A DNA stretch of 64,000 nt from NCBI RefSeq assembly GCF_008824185.1, contig NZ_CP044426.1, positions 1,124,501 to 1,188,500 of the forward strand, written 5' to 3'. Both the position numbers and the translations under genes were made by a program. This document shows positions 35,608 through 43,969 of the stretch, one piece after another (the stretch's first letter is position 1; every line of letters begins with the position of its first letter). This DNA is from Paracoccus pantotrophus. GTDB taxonomy: Bacteria; Pseudomonadota; Alphaproteobacteria; Rhodobacterales; Rhodobacteraceae. The notes below the pieces were generated by a model. That model did not search any database. It saw only the letters and a list, made by a program, of their open reading frames with translations, and was not told where the DNA came from.

Positions 35608-36536
35608 CGGCCGCGCGCGTCCGGCCTGTCATCCGGTCCAAGATCGGCATCCCTTTGTTCGCGGGAAAACCGTCTCATCCCTTCGTCCCGCTCGGCGACC
35701 AGACGGCCGGCGCGCGCAGCGAAGGTCAGGGGCGGCCATCGGCCGGCGCTTGCGCCTCGCCCTTGACCGCAGCGAGCACGATGGCAGACTGGCGGCGAAG
35801 CGGAGACAGGCAGGCATGGCGTTGTGCCGTCCTGCTGCTGGCGGGGGCGCTTTCCGTCTGCATCGGATCGAGCGTCGCTGTCGCACAATCCGCGTCGGTC
35901 GAGCGCCCGGCCGCCGCCCATCCCTATGCAGCCCATATCGCCGAGGCGTCGCAGCGTTTCGGCATCCCCGAGCACTGGATTCGCGCCGTGCTGCGCGCCG
36001 AGAGCGCGGGCGATGTGCGCGCGGTTTCGTCGGCCGGGGCGATTGGATTGATGCAGGTGATGCCCGACACATGGGCGGGCCTGCGCGCCCGCTATCGTCT
36101 CGGCCGCGATCCCTACGCTCCGCGCGACAACATCCTCGCCGGCACCGCCTACCTGCGCGAGATGTTCGACCGATACGGCAATGTCGGCGCGATGCTGGCG
36201 GCCTACAATGCCGGTCCCGGCCGCTACGACGAGCACCGCGCGACGGGCCGACCTCTTCCCGCTGAGACACGCGCCTATGTCGCCGCGCTCGCCCCGATCC
36301 TTGGCGGCGCGGCTGCAACCGAACCGCCGTCATCCGCACCGCCACCCCCGCCCGATTGGCGCGCGGCACCGCTGTTCGTCATGCGGTCGGGCGACGCGCG
36401 GCCTGCCGCCGCGCCGCCGTCCGAGGCGCAATCCGCCGACGGCCGCGCTGCCGTTCCGGCGCGCGATCCCGTCGATGCAGAGTCGCAGGGCGACAGCATT
36501 TTCGTGGCGAGCGCCAGCGACGGGGGAACGCCATGA
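35604..36536 (+). CDS. Lytic transglycosylase (conjugation-associated, VirB1/TrbN-like)
   Basis: The 310-aa frame contains an SLT domain at about 100-235: catalytic Glu in WIRAVLRAESAGDVRAVSS, then GAIGLMQVMPDTW and AGTAYLREMFDRYG, AMLAAYNAGPGRY. It opens the cell wall locally for the transfer channel. A signal peptide (AVLLLAGALSVCIGSSVAVA) begins only near residue 75, so ATG 35781 may be the true start. ATG 35604 is kept because it overlaps DUF736 by four bases. The C-terminus is a Pro/Ala-rich tail. Confidence 0.88.
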   Translation: MTAARVRPVIRSKIGIPLFAGKPSHPFVPLGDQTAGARSEGQGRPSAGACASPLTAASTMADWRRSGDRQAWRCAVLLLAGALSVCIGSSVAVAQSASVERPAAAHPYAAHIAEASQRFGIPEHWIRAVLRAESAGDVRAVSSAGAIGLMQVMPDTWAGLRARYRLGRDPYAPRDNILAGTAYLREMFDRYGNVGAMLAAYNAGPGRYDEHRATGRPLPAETRAYVAALAPILGGAAATEPPSSAPPPPPDWRAAPLFVMRSGDARPAAAPPSEAQSADGRAAVPARDPVDAESQGDSIFVASASDGGTP

Positions 36537-36853
36537 GGGCGGCGTTCCCGCGCTCGGCGGCGCTAATTTCGGCATCCGGTCGGGCAGGTTTGCGCCCGGC
36601 AGGATTCCCGGCAGGAGGGGCAGAAAAGACAGAAAGGGCGGAGGGCAAGATTAAAGAAGACGGCACCATATCGGGCCGCTTCTGGAAATTATTGTTGTCT
36701 GCACACTGTTTAGATGGCCGGTTCCGGCACCATGGTTTTGAGGGGCGGCGTGCCGCGATTTCGCGCAAAGCCTTGGCTTTGCAGGGTTTCGAGCGGCACC
36801 ATAGGCCCATATCGGCCGTTTTCCGGCGGTTTTGGCTGGAGTCGTGCCATTGA
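36533..36853 (+). CDS. Uncertain ORF between transglycosylase and relaxase
   Basis: A 106-codon frame (MRAAFPRSAALISASGRAGL...) overlaps the transglycosylase stop by four bases, and its TGA overlaps a possible TTG start of the relaxase. Its central part is less GC-rich than the neighbours and contains a perfect hairpin. No family is recognised. The stretch may instead be an untranslated origin-of-transfer region. Confidence 0.3.
   Translation: MRAAFPRSAALISASGRAGLRPAGFPAGGAEKTERAEGKIKEDGTISGRFWKLLLSAHCLDGRFRHHGFEGRRAAISRKALALQGFERHHRPISAVFRRFWLESCH
36765..36782. other. Perfect palindrome upstream of relaxase, candidate oriT hairpin
   Basis: GCAAAGCC (36765-36772), TT, GGCTTTGC (36775-36782) form an 8-bp perfect stem with a two-base gap about 70 bp before the relaxase start. 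It lies in a relatively AT-rich 300-bp stretch between transfer genes. MOBP relaxases commonly nick next to an inverted repeat near their own gene. The nick site itself cannot be identified. Confidence 0.4.
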
Positions 36854-38904
36854 GCGCCGACGACGAAAACCGCTTCCGTCCGAAGCCCGGCCGCATCCGA
36901 TCCGACACGCCCAAGGCCGGCAAGACCAAAAGCTTTTTCACGCAGGTCAGGAAAATCACCCGGCAGCATCAGGCAACGGCCTCCCGCGATCCTTCCATGC
37001 CGTCATCCGTTCGCCCGTCATCGCCGGGCCGTTCCCGCGCCGTGGTCGCCAGCGGCAAGGGCGTGAAGCGCGGCCGGGGCGCGAGCTTCGTGCGCGCCCG
37101 CAATATCTCCGGCCATTGGCATCATCGCCAGCCCGGCAGTCGCCGCGTGATCGTCAAGCAGCGCAGCGTCCGGGCCGCGTGGAAGGGCGGCCGCGCCCGC
37201 GCGCATCTGCGCTATGTCCAGCGCGACGGCACGTCACGCGATGGCGAGCGCGGCCAGCTCTATTCGGCGACCGAGGACCGCGCCGATGGCGACGCCTTCC
37301 TTGATCGCGGTAAGGACGACCGCCACCAGTTCAGATTCATCGTCTCGCCAGAGGACAGCGCGGAGCTATCGGACCTCACGGCCTACACCCGCGATTTCAT
37401 GAAGCAGGTGGAAGCCGACCTCGGAGCGAAACTCGATTGGGTTGCCGTCAATCACTACAATACCGGCCATCCCCATGTGCATGTGATCGTCAACGGCCGC
37501 GACGATACCGGCGGGGATCTGGTCATCAATGGCGACTACCTTTCCGCCGGCCTGCGCGAGCGCGCCAGCGAGCTTGCCAGTCTCGAACTCGGCCCCGTCA
37601 CCGAGATCGAGCAGACCCGCAAGCTGTCGGCCGAAATCGACCAAGACCGTTTCACCCGGATCGACCGCGCCATGGTCGAGGAAGCCGATGCCCGTTTCCT
37701 CGACCTGCGCCATGAACCGGCAGAGCCGAAGCGGCAGTTCGAGCGGACGCTGCGCCTGCGCCGTCTCGGCAAGCTGGAGAAGATGGGGCTGGCGACCGAG
37801 CACGCGCCCGGCGTTTGGGAATTGAGCAAGGACATGGAGCCGGCCCTGCGCGAGTTGGGCGAACGGGGCGACATTATCCGCACCATGCAGAAGGCGCTCG
37901 GCCCGCAGGGCGGCGAACGCGATCCCATGAGCTTCCAAATCCATGACGGTGCGCCAGAGACGTCCATCGTCGGCCGCGTCGTGGACAAGCACCTGTCCGA
38001 CGAGCTGGGCGAGAACCTGACAATCGTGGTGGACGGGATCGACGGGCGGACGCACCACATCGCCGGCATCGCGCCCGAGCGGCTGGAGGACGCTCGCATG
38101 GGCAGCATCATCCAGATCGGACCGGCCGAGGTGGCAACCCGGCCGTCCGACCGCACCATCACCGCAATCGCAGAAGACGGCATCTATCGGCCGAGCCGCC
38201 ATCTGGAACAGGCCAAATTCGAGGGCCGCGTTCCGGGCGGCGACTATGAGGGCTATGTCGATGCCCATGTGCGCCGGCTGGAGGCGCTGCGCCGGGCCGG
38301 GATCGTCGAGCGGATTGACGCCGACCAATGGCGCATCCCCGATGATCTGGTCAGCCGCGCCGCCGCTTATGACGCCGGCCGCGACCGGCAGGCCAGCGTT
38401 CGTGTCCTGTCCCCGGTCGATCTAGGTAAGCAGATCGGATCGGATGGCGCGACATGGCTGGACCGGCGATTGGTCCATGGCGAAACCGCCGACCTTGCGT
38501 CGACCGGCTTCGGTCAGCAGGTGCGCGAGGCGATGGACCAGCGCCGCGAGCATCACATCGAACAGAGCGACGCCACCCGAGCGCGGAACGGCCGCATGTT
38601 CTACCGCCGCAATCTTCTCCCCACCCTACTCGAGCGCGAGGTTGCCCGTGTCGGTGCGGAGATGGCAGAAAGCAAGGCGCTACCGTTCCGGGCCGCCGCG
38701 GACGGCGAGAACGTTAGCGGCAAGTTCACTGGCACCGTGCAGCTATCGAGCGGCAAGTTCGCCGTGATCGAGAAATCCCATGAGTTTACCCTTGTCCCAT
38801 GGCGGCCCGTCATCGACCGCCAACTCGGTCGCGAGGTCATCGGCGTCGTGCAGGGCGGATCGGTATCGTGGCAGTTGGGAAGGCAGAGGGGGATTTCGCT
38901 GTAA
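36850..38904 (+). CDS. Relaxase of DUF3363 / VirD2-like MOBP type
   Basis: This relaxase of about 684 aa would nick oriT and lead the strand through the channel. The N-terminus reads LSADDENRFRPKPGRIRSDT then a basic region. The metal-binding HxH motif is in YNTGHPHVHVIVNGRDDTGG (about residues 203-222, H207/H209/H211). A DUF3363 region fills the C-terminal two thirds (DGRTHHIAG, GGDYEGYVDAHVRRLEALR). The start is uncertain: TTG 36850 fits homologous N-termini and has GGAG nine bases upstream; GTG 36844 and TTG 36832 are alternatives. A cargo block separates it from traG. Confidence 0.88.
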   Translation: MSADDENRFRPKPGRIRSDTPKAGKTKSFFTQVRKITRQHQATASRDPSMPSSVRPSSPGRSRAVVASGKGVKRGRGASFVRARNISGHWHHRQPGSRRVIVKQRSVRAAWKGGRARAHLRYVQRDGTSRDGERGQLYSATEDRADGDAFLDRGKDDRHQFRFIVSPEDSAELSDLTAYTRDFMKQVEADLGAKLDWVAVNHYNTGHPHVHVIVNGRDDTGGDLVINGDYLSAGLRERASELASLELGPVTEIEQTRKLSAEIDQDRFTRIDRAMVEEADARFLDLRHEPAEPKRQFERTLRLRRLGKLEKMGLATEHAPGVWELSKDMEPALRELGERGDIIRTMQKALGPQGGERDPMSFQIHDGAPETSIVGRVVDKHLSDELGENLTIVVDGIDGRTHHIAGIAPERLEDARMGSIIQIGPAEVATRPSDRTITAIAEDGIYRPSRHLEQAKFEGRVPGGDYEGYVDAHVRRLEALRRAGIVERIDADQWRIPDDLVSRAAAYDAGRDRQASVRVLSPVDLGKQIGSDGATWLDRRLVHGETADLASTGFGQQVREAMDQRREHHIEQSDATRARNGRMFYRRNLLPTLLEREVARVGAEMAESKALPFRAAADGENVSGKFTGTVQLSSGKFAVIEKSHEFTLVPWRPVIDRQLGREVIGVVQGGSVSWQLGRQRGISL

Positions 38905-38993
38905 CGAGGAAGCGAGAGCCGGATAAGTGACGGCGCATCCGTGCCATTATCTTTGCCAAATTTGTAAATTCAAGCAACTGGCGTAACGCAACG

Positions 38994-39548
38994 TCACGTT
39001 CCCAAGGTTCGCAGACTGTCGATAACAAAGTCGGCGCGCTGCTCAATTCCCACCAGCGGCAGCTCGACTATCTTATATCCAATCCTCCTATAAGTCTCAG
39101 CCATAACCTTGGCGGTCGCCTCGGCCTCTTGCCTGTCCTGTTTGCGCTCAGTGTCCTGCGTGAAGATGGCGTCCCAATACGGGGCAAGGAAAACCCGCTT
39201 ATTGTAAGGGTAGGTTTTGGCCGCCGCTTCGAAATGAGCAGGCACAGGTAGGCCGCAGAGTGTGAGATAACCAACAACATCCGGTATTCCACGATCCATA
39301 AGGACAGGCTCATCACTTTGAAGAGCGTCCTGATAGGAACGCAGTTCCCAGCCCAACATGAGTTCGGCGAAGAGTGCGCGATCCGCCCAAGGCAAAGCTT
39401 TACCGCCGATCTTGATCTGGTCTCGAATGATCGCCCTGCCGGCCTCGGGCATGGTGCGGAAGCCGCGCAGTGCCATGGCATCGATCAGACTGCTTTTGCC
39501 GGAACCGGGACCACCGGTTACGACGATCATGTGTTCAGCATTTTTCAT
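38994..39548 (-). CDS. AAA-family P-loop nucleotide kinase-like protein
   Basis: The 184-aa protein has a Walker A GGPGSGKSS (about residues 12-20). It has the kinase-like LID region MPEAGRAIIRDQIKIGGKAL and a catalytic DRGIPDV. It resembles small predicted ATPases next to LysE-type exporters. Its ATG directly follows the LysE stop (TAG then ATG), so the two are translationally coupled. Substrate unknown. Confidence 0.75.
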   Translation of the reverse strand: MKNAEHMIVVTGGPGSGKSSLIDAMALRGFRTMPEAGRAIIRDQIKIGGKALPWADRALFAELMLGWELRSYQDALQSDEPVLMDRGIPDVVGYLTLCGLPVPAHFEAAAKTYPYNKRVFLAPYWDAIFTQDTERKQDRQEAEATAKVMAETYRRIGYKIVELPLVGIEQRADFVIDSLRTLGT

Positions 39549-40184
39549 CTATGCCACGAAGATCGGATAGAGTGAGACAACCAGCAGCGTTGCCATGGTA
39601 AGATTGAAGGCGCGCAGCTTCGCAGGCTCCGTAAAAAGCCGGCGGAGGCCCACGCCGAACGCAGCCCAAATACCGACGCAGGGCGCGTTGATCACTGCCA
39701 TCAGCAGCGCAGCTGCGGCCACGGACGACAGCGAGGGGGAACCCGGAAGATAAGTGGCGACGGCACCGAGCGCCATGACCCATGCCTTGGGGTTGACCCA
39801 TTGGAACGCAGCAGCGCCAATGAAGCCCAAGGGTCTGGCAGCCGATCTTTCTGCATCCTCCGGTGCTGCGGCCCCGGCGATCTTCCATGCCAGATACAGA
39901 AGATAGGCGCCGCCTACCCACCGCAGGACGATGTTGAGCATGGGATACGCCTCGAAAATCACTCCAAGGCCCATCCCGATGATGACGACCATCGCGGCGA
40001 AACCAATGCTGATGCCCGCAATATGTGGCAATGTCCGCCGAATGCCGAAATTAACACCGGATGCCAGCACCATCATGTTGTTCGGTCCGGGCGTGACCGA
40101 TGTTACGGCTGTATAGAGACACAGCGCCAGAAATGCTTGCAACCCGGACAAGTCGGGCGAGGTTAGCTGTGAAACATCTGTCAT
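39549..40184 (-). CDS. LysE family amino-acid exporter
   Basis: The 211-aa membrane protein has five to six hydrophobic segments and the LysE family signature VTPGPNNMMVLASGVNFGIR near residue 32, plus WVNPKAWVMALGAVATYL. It probably exports amino acids or similar compounds across the inner membrane. It is coupled to the downstream P-loop protein. Both are cargo between the relaxase and traG. Confidence 0.88.
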   Translation of the reverse strand: MTDVSQLTSPDLSGLQAFLALCLYTAVTSVTPGPNNMMVLASGVNFGIRRTLPHIAGISIGFAAMVVIIGMGLGVIFEAYPMLNIVLRWVGGAYLLYLAWKIAGAAAPEDAERSAARPLGFIGAAAFQWVNPKAWVMALGAVATYLPGSPSLSSVAAAALLMAVINAPCVGIWAAFGVGLRRLFTEPAKLRAFNLTMATLLVVSLYPIFVA

Positions 40185-40278
40185 GACTTGACGCGATCCG
40201 CCACATCAACGGGAAGTTTTCGGCGCGACTGGCACCAATGCTTCGACCGGCCGCCATCCTCCATTTTCATGATCCGCC

Positions 40279-40878
40279 TCATTGTTGAGGCTTCAGAAAT
40301 CGGCCGACCATGGTCGTGATCAGTTTTCGGCTCTCCTCGAAGTTAAGGTCCGCTGTCATCAATGGCAGCATCGGCGCGGCATCAAGGACCGCCACCAAAA
40401 CCGCGCTCGTGTGCTTCGGATCAAGAGCGGAATCGACTTCGCCACGTGCCTGGCCGGCTGTCAGCGCTTCTGTCAGCAATGTTCGAACACCATCGGTGTT
40501 CTCTTTGAGGATGGCTCTGATTCTTTCGTTGCGTCCCGCTTCTGCCAACAGCTCGAACAGAATGCGGCAATGACCGAGATCGTCCCACCCCTTCATGCTC
40601 CACAATTCCGATAGCAGAACAGTCGCCGTCTGTTCGCCTTCGGGGTGCCCGCTGAAATGGCTGTGGAGGCTGGCAAGGTATTCATCCGCCATCTGCTCAA
40701 TGATAGCGTCCTTGCTAGGGAAGTAGTGATAGAGGTGGCCTGGGCTCATCGCCGCCTCTTTGCAGATCATCGAAATCGACGCGCCTTGCAGACCATGGCG
40801 CAGGAAGCATCGATGTGCCGCTGCGAGAATCTCCTGCCGTCTGCCTTCATGCTGCTCGGGAACGCGCTTGCGGACCAT
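40279..40878 (-). CDS. TetR family transcriptional regulator
   Basis: The 199-aa protein has the TetR N-terminal HTH (EILAAAHRCFLRHGLQGASI, SMICKEAAMSPGHLYHYFPS) at about residues 14-55 and a helical ligand domain. It is divergent from the DoxX-MFS-LysR genes, and a dyad in the shared intergenic region (40894-40953) is its likely operator. The inducer is unknown; drug-like substrates are common for such regulators next to MFS pumps. Confidence 0.88.
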   Translation of the reverse strand: MVRKRVPEQHEGRRQEILAAAHRCFLRHGLQGASISMICKEAAMSPGHLYHYFPSKDAIIEQMADEYLASLHSHFSGHPEGEQTATVLLSELWSMKGWDDLGHCRILFELLAEAGRNERIRAILKENTDGVRTLLTEALTAGQARGEVDSALDPKHTSAVLVAVLDAAPMLPLMTADLNFEESRKLITTMVGRFLKPQQ

Positions 40879-40893
40879 GGGGCCTCCATAAAC

Positions 40894-40953
40894 ATAGAAT
40901 GATCGCTCTAATATAGCTTGACCGCACGCCGATCATAACTAGAGTGAGCATTC
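40894..40953. promoter_or_regulatory. Candidate TetR operator pair
   Basis: ATAGAATGATCGCTCT (40894-40909) is matched in inverse by AGAGTGAGCATTC (40941-40953) followed by an ATCTAT-like end. The two half-elements face each other across 31 bp in the region between tetR and the divergent doxX-MFS genes. This fits a regulator controlling both directions. Confidence 0.5.
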
Positions 40954-41028
40954 AATCTATGTCGGAACGGCTGGTGGGTCCAGTCCTATGCTGCGTCAGC
41001 CGGTCCGATTTCCAAGGTGCGAGGCCAC

Positions 41029-41391
41029 ATGAACAGACCCCTTCCGATCATAGCGACCAGCCTGGCTTGGCTACTGGCGGCTTTCTTTCTCTTCGGCGCT
41101 TACGGCAACATCTTCATCTCAGAGGAAAATGCGGCGGCCTATGTGGCTTGGGGTTACCCCGACTGGTTCCACTACATCACCGCCATTCTCGAACTGGCCG
41201 CTGGGCTGTTGCTGATCCGCGCTGGCTCGCGGCCCTATGGAGCCGGCCTTGGCGCGATGGTGATGGCCGCTGCTTCCCTCACGACACTGCTGAACGCCGA
41301 TTACGGCCATACAGTCGCTCCCAGCATTGTCCTGCTCGTCTCGCTGGTCGCGCTGGGCCTGTCCTTGGCCGTCCGGCGCGCAGCCGACTGA
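41029..41391 (+). CDS. DoxX-like small membrane protein
   Basis: The 120-aa protein has four hydrophobic helices (LAWLLAAFFLFGAYGNIFIS; FHYITAILELAAGLLLI; GLGAMVMAAASLTTLL; IVLLVSLVALGLSLAV). This is the layout of DoxX-family proteins. ATG 41029 has GCGAGG upstream; 41017 is a GTG alternative. It precedes the MFS gene by 25 bases, presumably in the TetR-controlled unit. Function is not defined. Confidence 0.7.
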   Translation: MNRPLPIIATSLAWLLAAFFLFGAYGNIFISEENAAAYVAWGYPDWFHYITAILELAAGLLLIRAGSRPYGAGLGAMVMAAASLTTLLNADYGHTVAPSIVLLVSLVALGLSLAVRRAAD

Positions 41392-41416
41392 ACCTTCCCC
41401 TTTCGGAGAATCCCCG

Positions 41417-42838
41417 ATGAATAGCTCACCAACTCCGGCCGGTTCGGCCGATCCCGCAAATGCGCCTGCGGCGCATCTGGACGGATGGTCCGATCTTCTG
41501 TCCGGCCGCCACCTCGCCATTGTTCTGGTCATGGCTAGCGGCGTGCTGCTCTATGCCATGAACCTCTATTTCACCGCCGCACTGATGCCCTCCATCGTCG
41601 CGGATATTGGCGGGCAGCAATATTATGCCTGGGTGACGACTGCGTTCGTTATCTCGGCAATCGTAGCCTCACTGTTTGTCAGCCGTATCCTCGACTGGAA
41701 GGGGCCGGCGCTTGCCTATGTTACGGCGTTCGTCGTCTTCGGGCTCGGCGCAGCGGCCAATGCCGCCAGCCCAACGATGGAACTGCTGATCGTCGGTCGT
41801 GTCGTGCAAGGACTGGGCGGCGGTTTGTTGGCAGGGCTTGGCTACGCGGTGATCCGTGCCGCACTCCCCGAACGCCATTGGGCGCGGGCAACCGGCGTCG
41901 TGTCAGCCATGTGGGGCTTGGGAACGCTGTTCGGGCCGGCCCTTGGCGGTGTGTTCGCGGAACTCGGACTCTGGCGCTGGTCCTACGGTGTGCTGGCGGT
42001 GGTTTCGCTGCTGTTTGGAATCATCGCGCAGCGCGCGTTCGGCCGTATGGCCGGCTCGGGGCATCGTTCGCCTGTTCCCGTTGGCTCTCTCATTCCGCTT
42101 GTCCTTGCCACCATCGCTATCAGTCTCAGCGCCATCGTGCCGATAGGCTGGCCGACGCTGGCAATGGTCGGGATCGGTTTAGTGCTGCTCTGGCTGTTCG
42201 TCGTCGTGGAGCGGCGGGCAAAAGAGACCATCCTTCCGCATATCACCTATCGGCGCGGCAACTCTCTGAAATGGGTTTATCTCACCGTCGCTGCGCTCAG
42301 CGCGGGCGTGATGGTGGAGAACTTCATTCCGCTGTTTAGCCAACAATTGGCGGGCCTCTCCCCGCTGATCGCAGGATTTCTCGGCGCGGTTCTCTCGTTG
42401 GCGTGGGTCATCGCTCAGCTTTTCGTGGTGTCGGTCAAGAGTGAGAGCGGCCGCCGCCGGGCTATCCGCGTCGGCCCATTGCTGCTGACGGCCGGGCTGA
42501 TCGCTTATGGGCTTCTACAGGTCTCCGGTGCCGATATTGCGATGGTGCTGATTTGGGCGGCCGTCCTCGCTTTCGCTGGCATCGGCATCGGACTGGCATG
42601 GCCGCTGCTCGGTGTGGCCGCGATGAGCAGTACCCACGACCCCGCCGAAGGGGGTAAGGCTGCCGCTGCGATCACCATCACACAACTTATTGCTTTCTCG
42701 ATCACCTCTGCGCTCGCCGGCACGCTGATGGCGGCAGGCGGGGAATCTGCGGTGGATTCAGCTCGCTATGTTACGCTCGGCATCGCGCTTCTTACCCTGT
42801 TGGGCATCTTCGCCGCTGGCGTGGCAACGAGAAAGTAG
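41417..42838 (+). CDS. MFS transporter (probable drug efflux, DHA2-like)
   Basis: The 473-aa protein has roughly 14 hydrophobic helices. Family motifs are LYFTAALMPSIVADIGGQQY near helix 1, RILDWKG in the loop 2-3 position and GRVVQGLGGGLLAGLGYAVI (motif C-like region). It would use proton motive force to expel a compound. It sits between doxX and a lysR gene, in the TetR-flanked cargo block. Start at 41417 is preceded by GGAGAA. Confidence 0.88.
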   Translation: MNSSPTPAGSADPANAPAAHLDGWSDLLSGRHLAIVLVMASGVLLYAMNLYFTAALMPSIVADIGGQQYYAWVTTAFVISAIVASLFVSRILDWKGPALAYVTAFVVFGLGAAANAASPTMELLIVGRVVQGLGGGLLAGLGYAVIRAALPERHWARATGVVSAMWGLGTLFGPALGGVFAELGLWRWSYGVLAVVSLLFGIIAQRAFGRMAGSGHRSPVPVGSLIPLVLATIAISLSAIVPIGWPTLAMVGIGLVLLWLFVVVERRAKETILPHITYRRGNSLKWVYLTVAALSAGVMVENFIPLFSQQLAGLSPLIAGFLGAVLSLAWVIAQLFVVSVKSESGRRRAIRVGPLLLTAGLIAYGLLQVSGADIAMVLIWAAVLAFAGIGIGLAWPLLGVAAMSSTHDPAEGGKAAAAITITQLIAFSITSALAGTLMAAGGESAVDSARYVTLGIALLTLLGIFAAGVATRK

Positions 42839-42847
42839 CCTGCCACC

Positions 42848-43840
42848 ATGCGACGGCGGCATCTGAAATATGCGCAACTGGATAGATCGTCGCAAATCCT
42901 CGGCGGTCGCATTCCCCTCGCGTCGCTGATCCAGACGTTGGCCGTCGCCGAATATCTCAACTTCCGTCACGCCGCCAATGCGCTCGGCGTGGCGCAATCC
43001 AGCGTCAGCGCGCGTGTGAAGACGCTGGAGGAAGACCTTGGCGTCCTCCTGTTCGAGCGTCATGCGCGGGGCGTGCGACTGACTGAGGCCGGACGCCACT
43101 TCGTCGAGCGGATAGCTGCCGGCGTCGATCAGCTTGACCATGCGGTGAAGACCGCAAGCATGACGGCGGCCGGCAAATGGGGACGCCTGCGCATTGGCAT
43201 CCACGCCCTGATACCGGGCAGCTTCCCCGCCGAGCTTATCGCGCAGTATCGCAAAACCCATCCCGGCATCGAGGTCGAGATGACCGAAGGCACGGCCCGC
43301 GATGCGGTCATCCAGCTTCGCGCCGACCGGCTGGATGTGGTGTTCGTCGCGGGCAAGCTTGAATCGCCCGACTGCCATACCCGCCCGATCTGGACCGAAC
43401 CCTTAATGGTCGTGCTGCCGGAACAGCATCGCCTTGCCGGGCAATCGGCAATCACATGGGCCGATCTGGTGGGCGAGACCTTTCTCGTCCGCCATGGCGG
43501 CACTGGCCCACAGGTTCATGACCATATTGTGCTGCGCTTCGCCGGACGCTGGCCTCCGCCGTCAATCCTGCGCTTCGAAGTGGGGCGCGGCACGCTGCTG
43601 TCCATGGTTGGACAGGGTTTCGGCATCACCATCGTCGGCGCGGCCTCGGCGCTGCTACCGACAACCGGCATCGTCTTTCTGCCCTTCGCCGACGAGCCAG
43701 AGCCGGTTGTTTTTACCGCCGTCTGGTCGCCGTTCAACCGCAGCGCCGCACTGCAAAACCTGCTCGACCTCACAGGCAAAATGAACCGTGAAAGCGTTTC
43801 GCCCAATCGGTTGCGCGGTGGCACTCGGACGGCACGATAA
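42848..43840 (+). CDS. LysR family transcriptional regulator
   Basis: The 330-aa protein has an N-terminal HTH (LIQTLAVAEYLNFRHAANAL, GVAQSSVSARVKTLEEDLGV) starting about residue 25 and a substrate-binding domain (RLRIGIHALIPGSFPAELIA). It follows the MFS gene by nine bases in the same direction. Its 3' end overlaps the sequence resembling the region before trbB (CGGTTG near 43807), so the cargo seems to have been joined there to backbone DNA. Confidence 0.9.
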   Translation: MRRRHLKYAQLDRSSQILGGRIPLASLIQTLAVAEYLNFRHAANALGVAQSSVSARVKTLEEDLGVLLFERHARGVRLTEAGRHFVERIAAGVDQLDHAVKTASMTAAGKWGRLRIGIHALIPGSFPAELIAQYRKTHPGIEVEMTEGTARDAVIQLRADRLDVVFVAGKLESPDCHTRPIWTEPLMVVLPEQHRLAGQSAITWADLVGETFLVRHGGTGPQVHDHIVLRFAGRWPPPSILRFEVGRGTLLSMVGQGFGITIVGAASALLPTTGIVFLPFADEPEPVVFTAVWSPFNRSAALQNLLDLTGKMNRESVSPNRLRGGTRTAR

Positions 43841-43853
43841 CGGTGAAGGCGAT

Positions 43854-43875
43854 CCGTCCTATTTGCCGCCGATAG
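43854..43875 (+). repeat. 22-bp repeat upstream of traG
   Basis: The sequence gtcctatttgccgccgatag (43856-43875, preceded by cc) recurs exactly at 47713-47734 before trbB. A weaker match (CGGTTGYGCGG) lies some 50-65 bp further upstream in both. Each copy lies about 95-115 bp before a backbone start codon and directly after cargo genes. Confidence 0.65.
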
Positions 43876-43969
43876 TATCCGGCAGCCCTCCCGCATCCTC
43901 TTTCCTGTTGCCCATCCCAACTTTGCCTATCTCTGATCGGCTCCGTCTCTTTTGCCGACTGGAGCCCGT

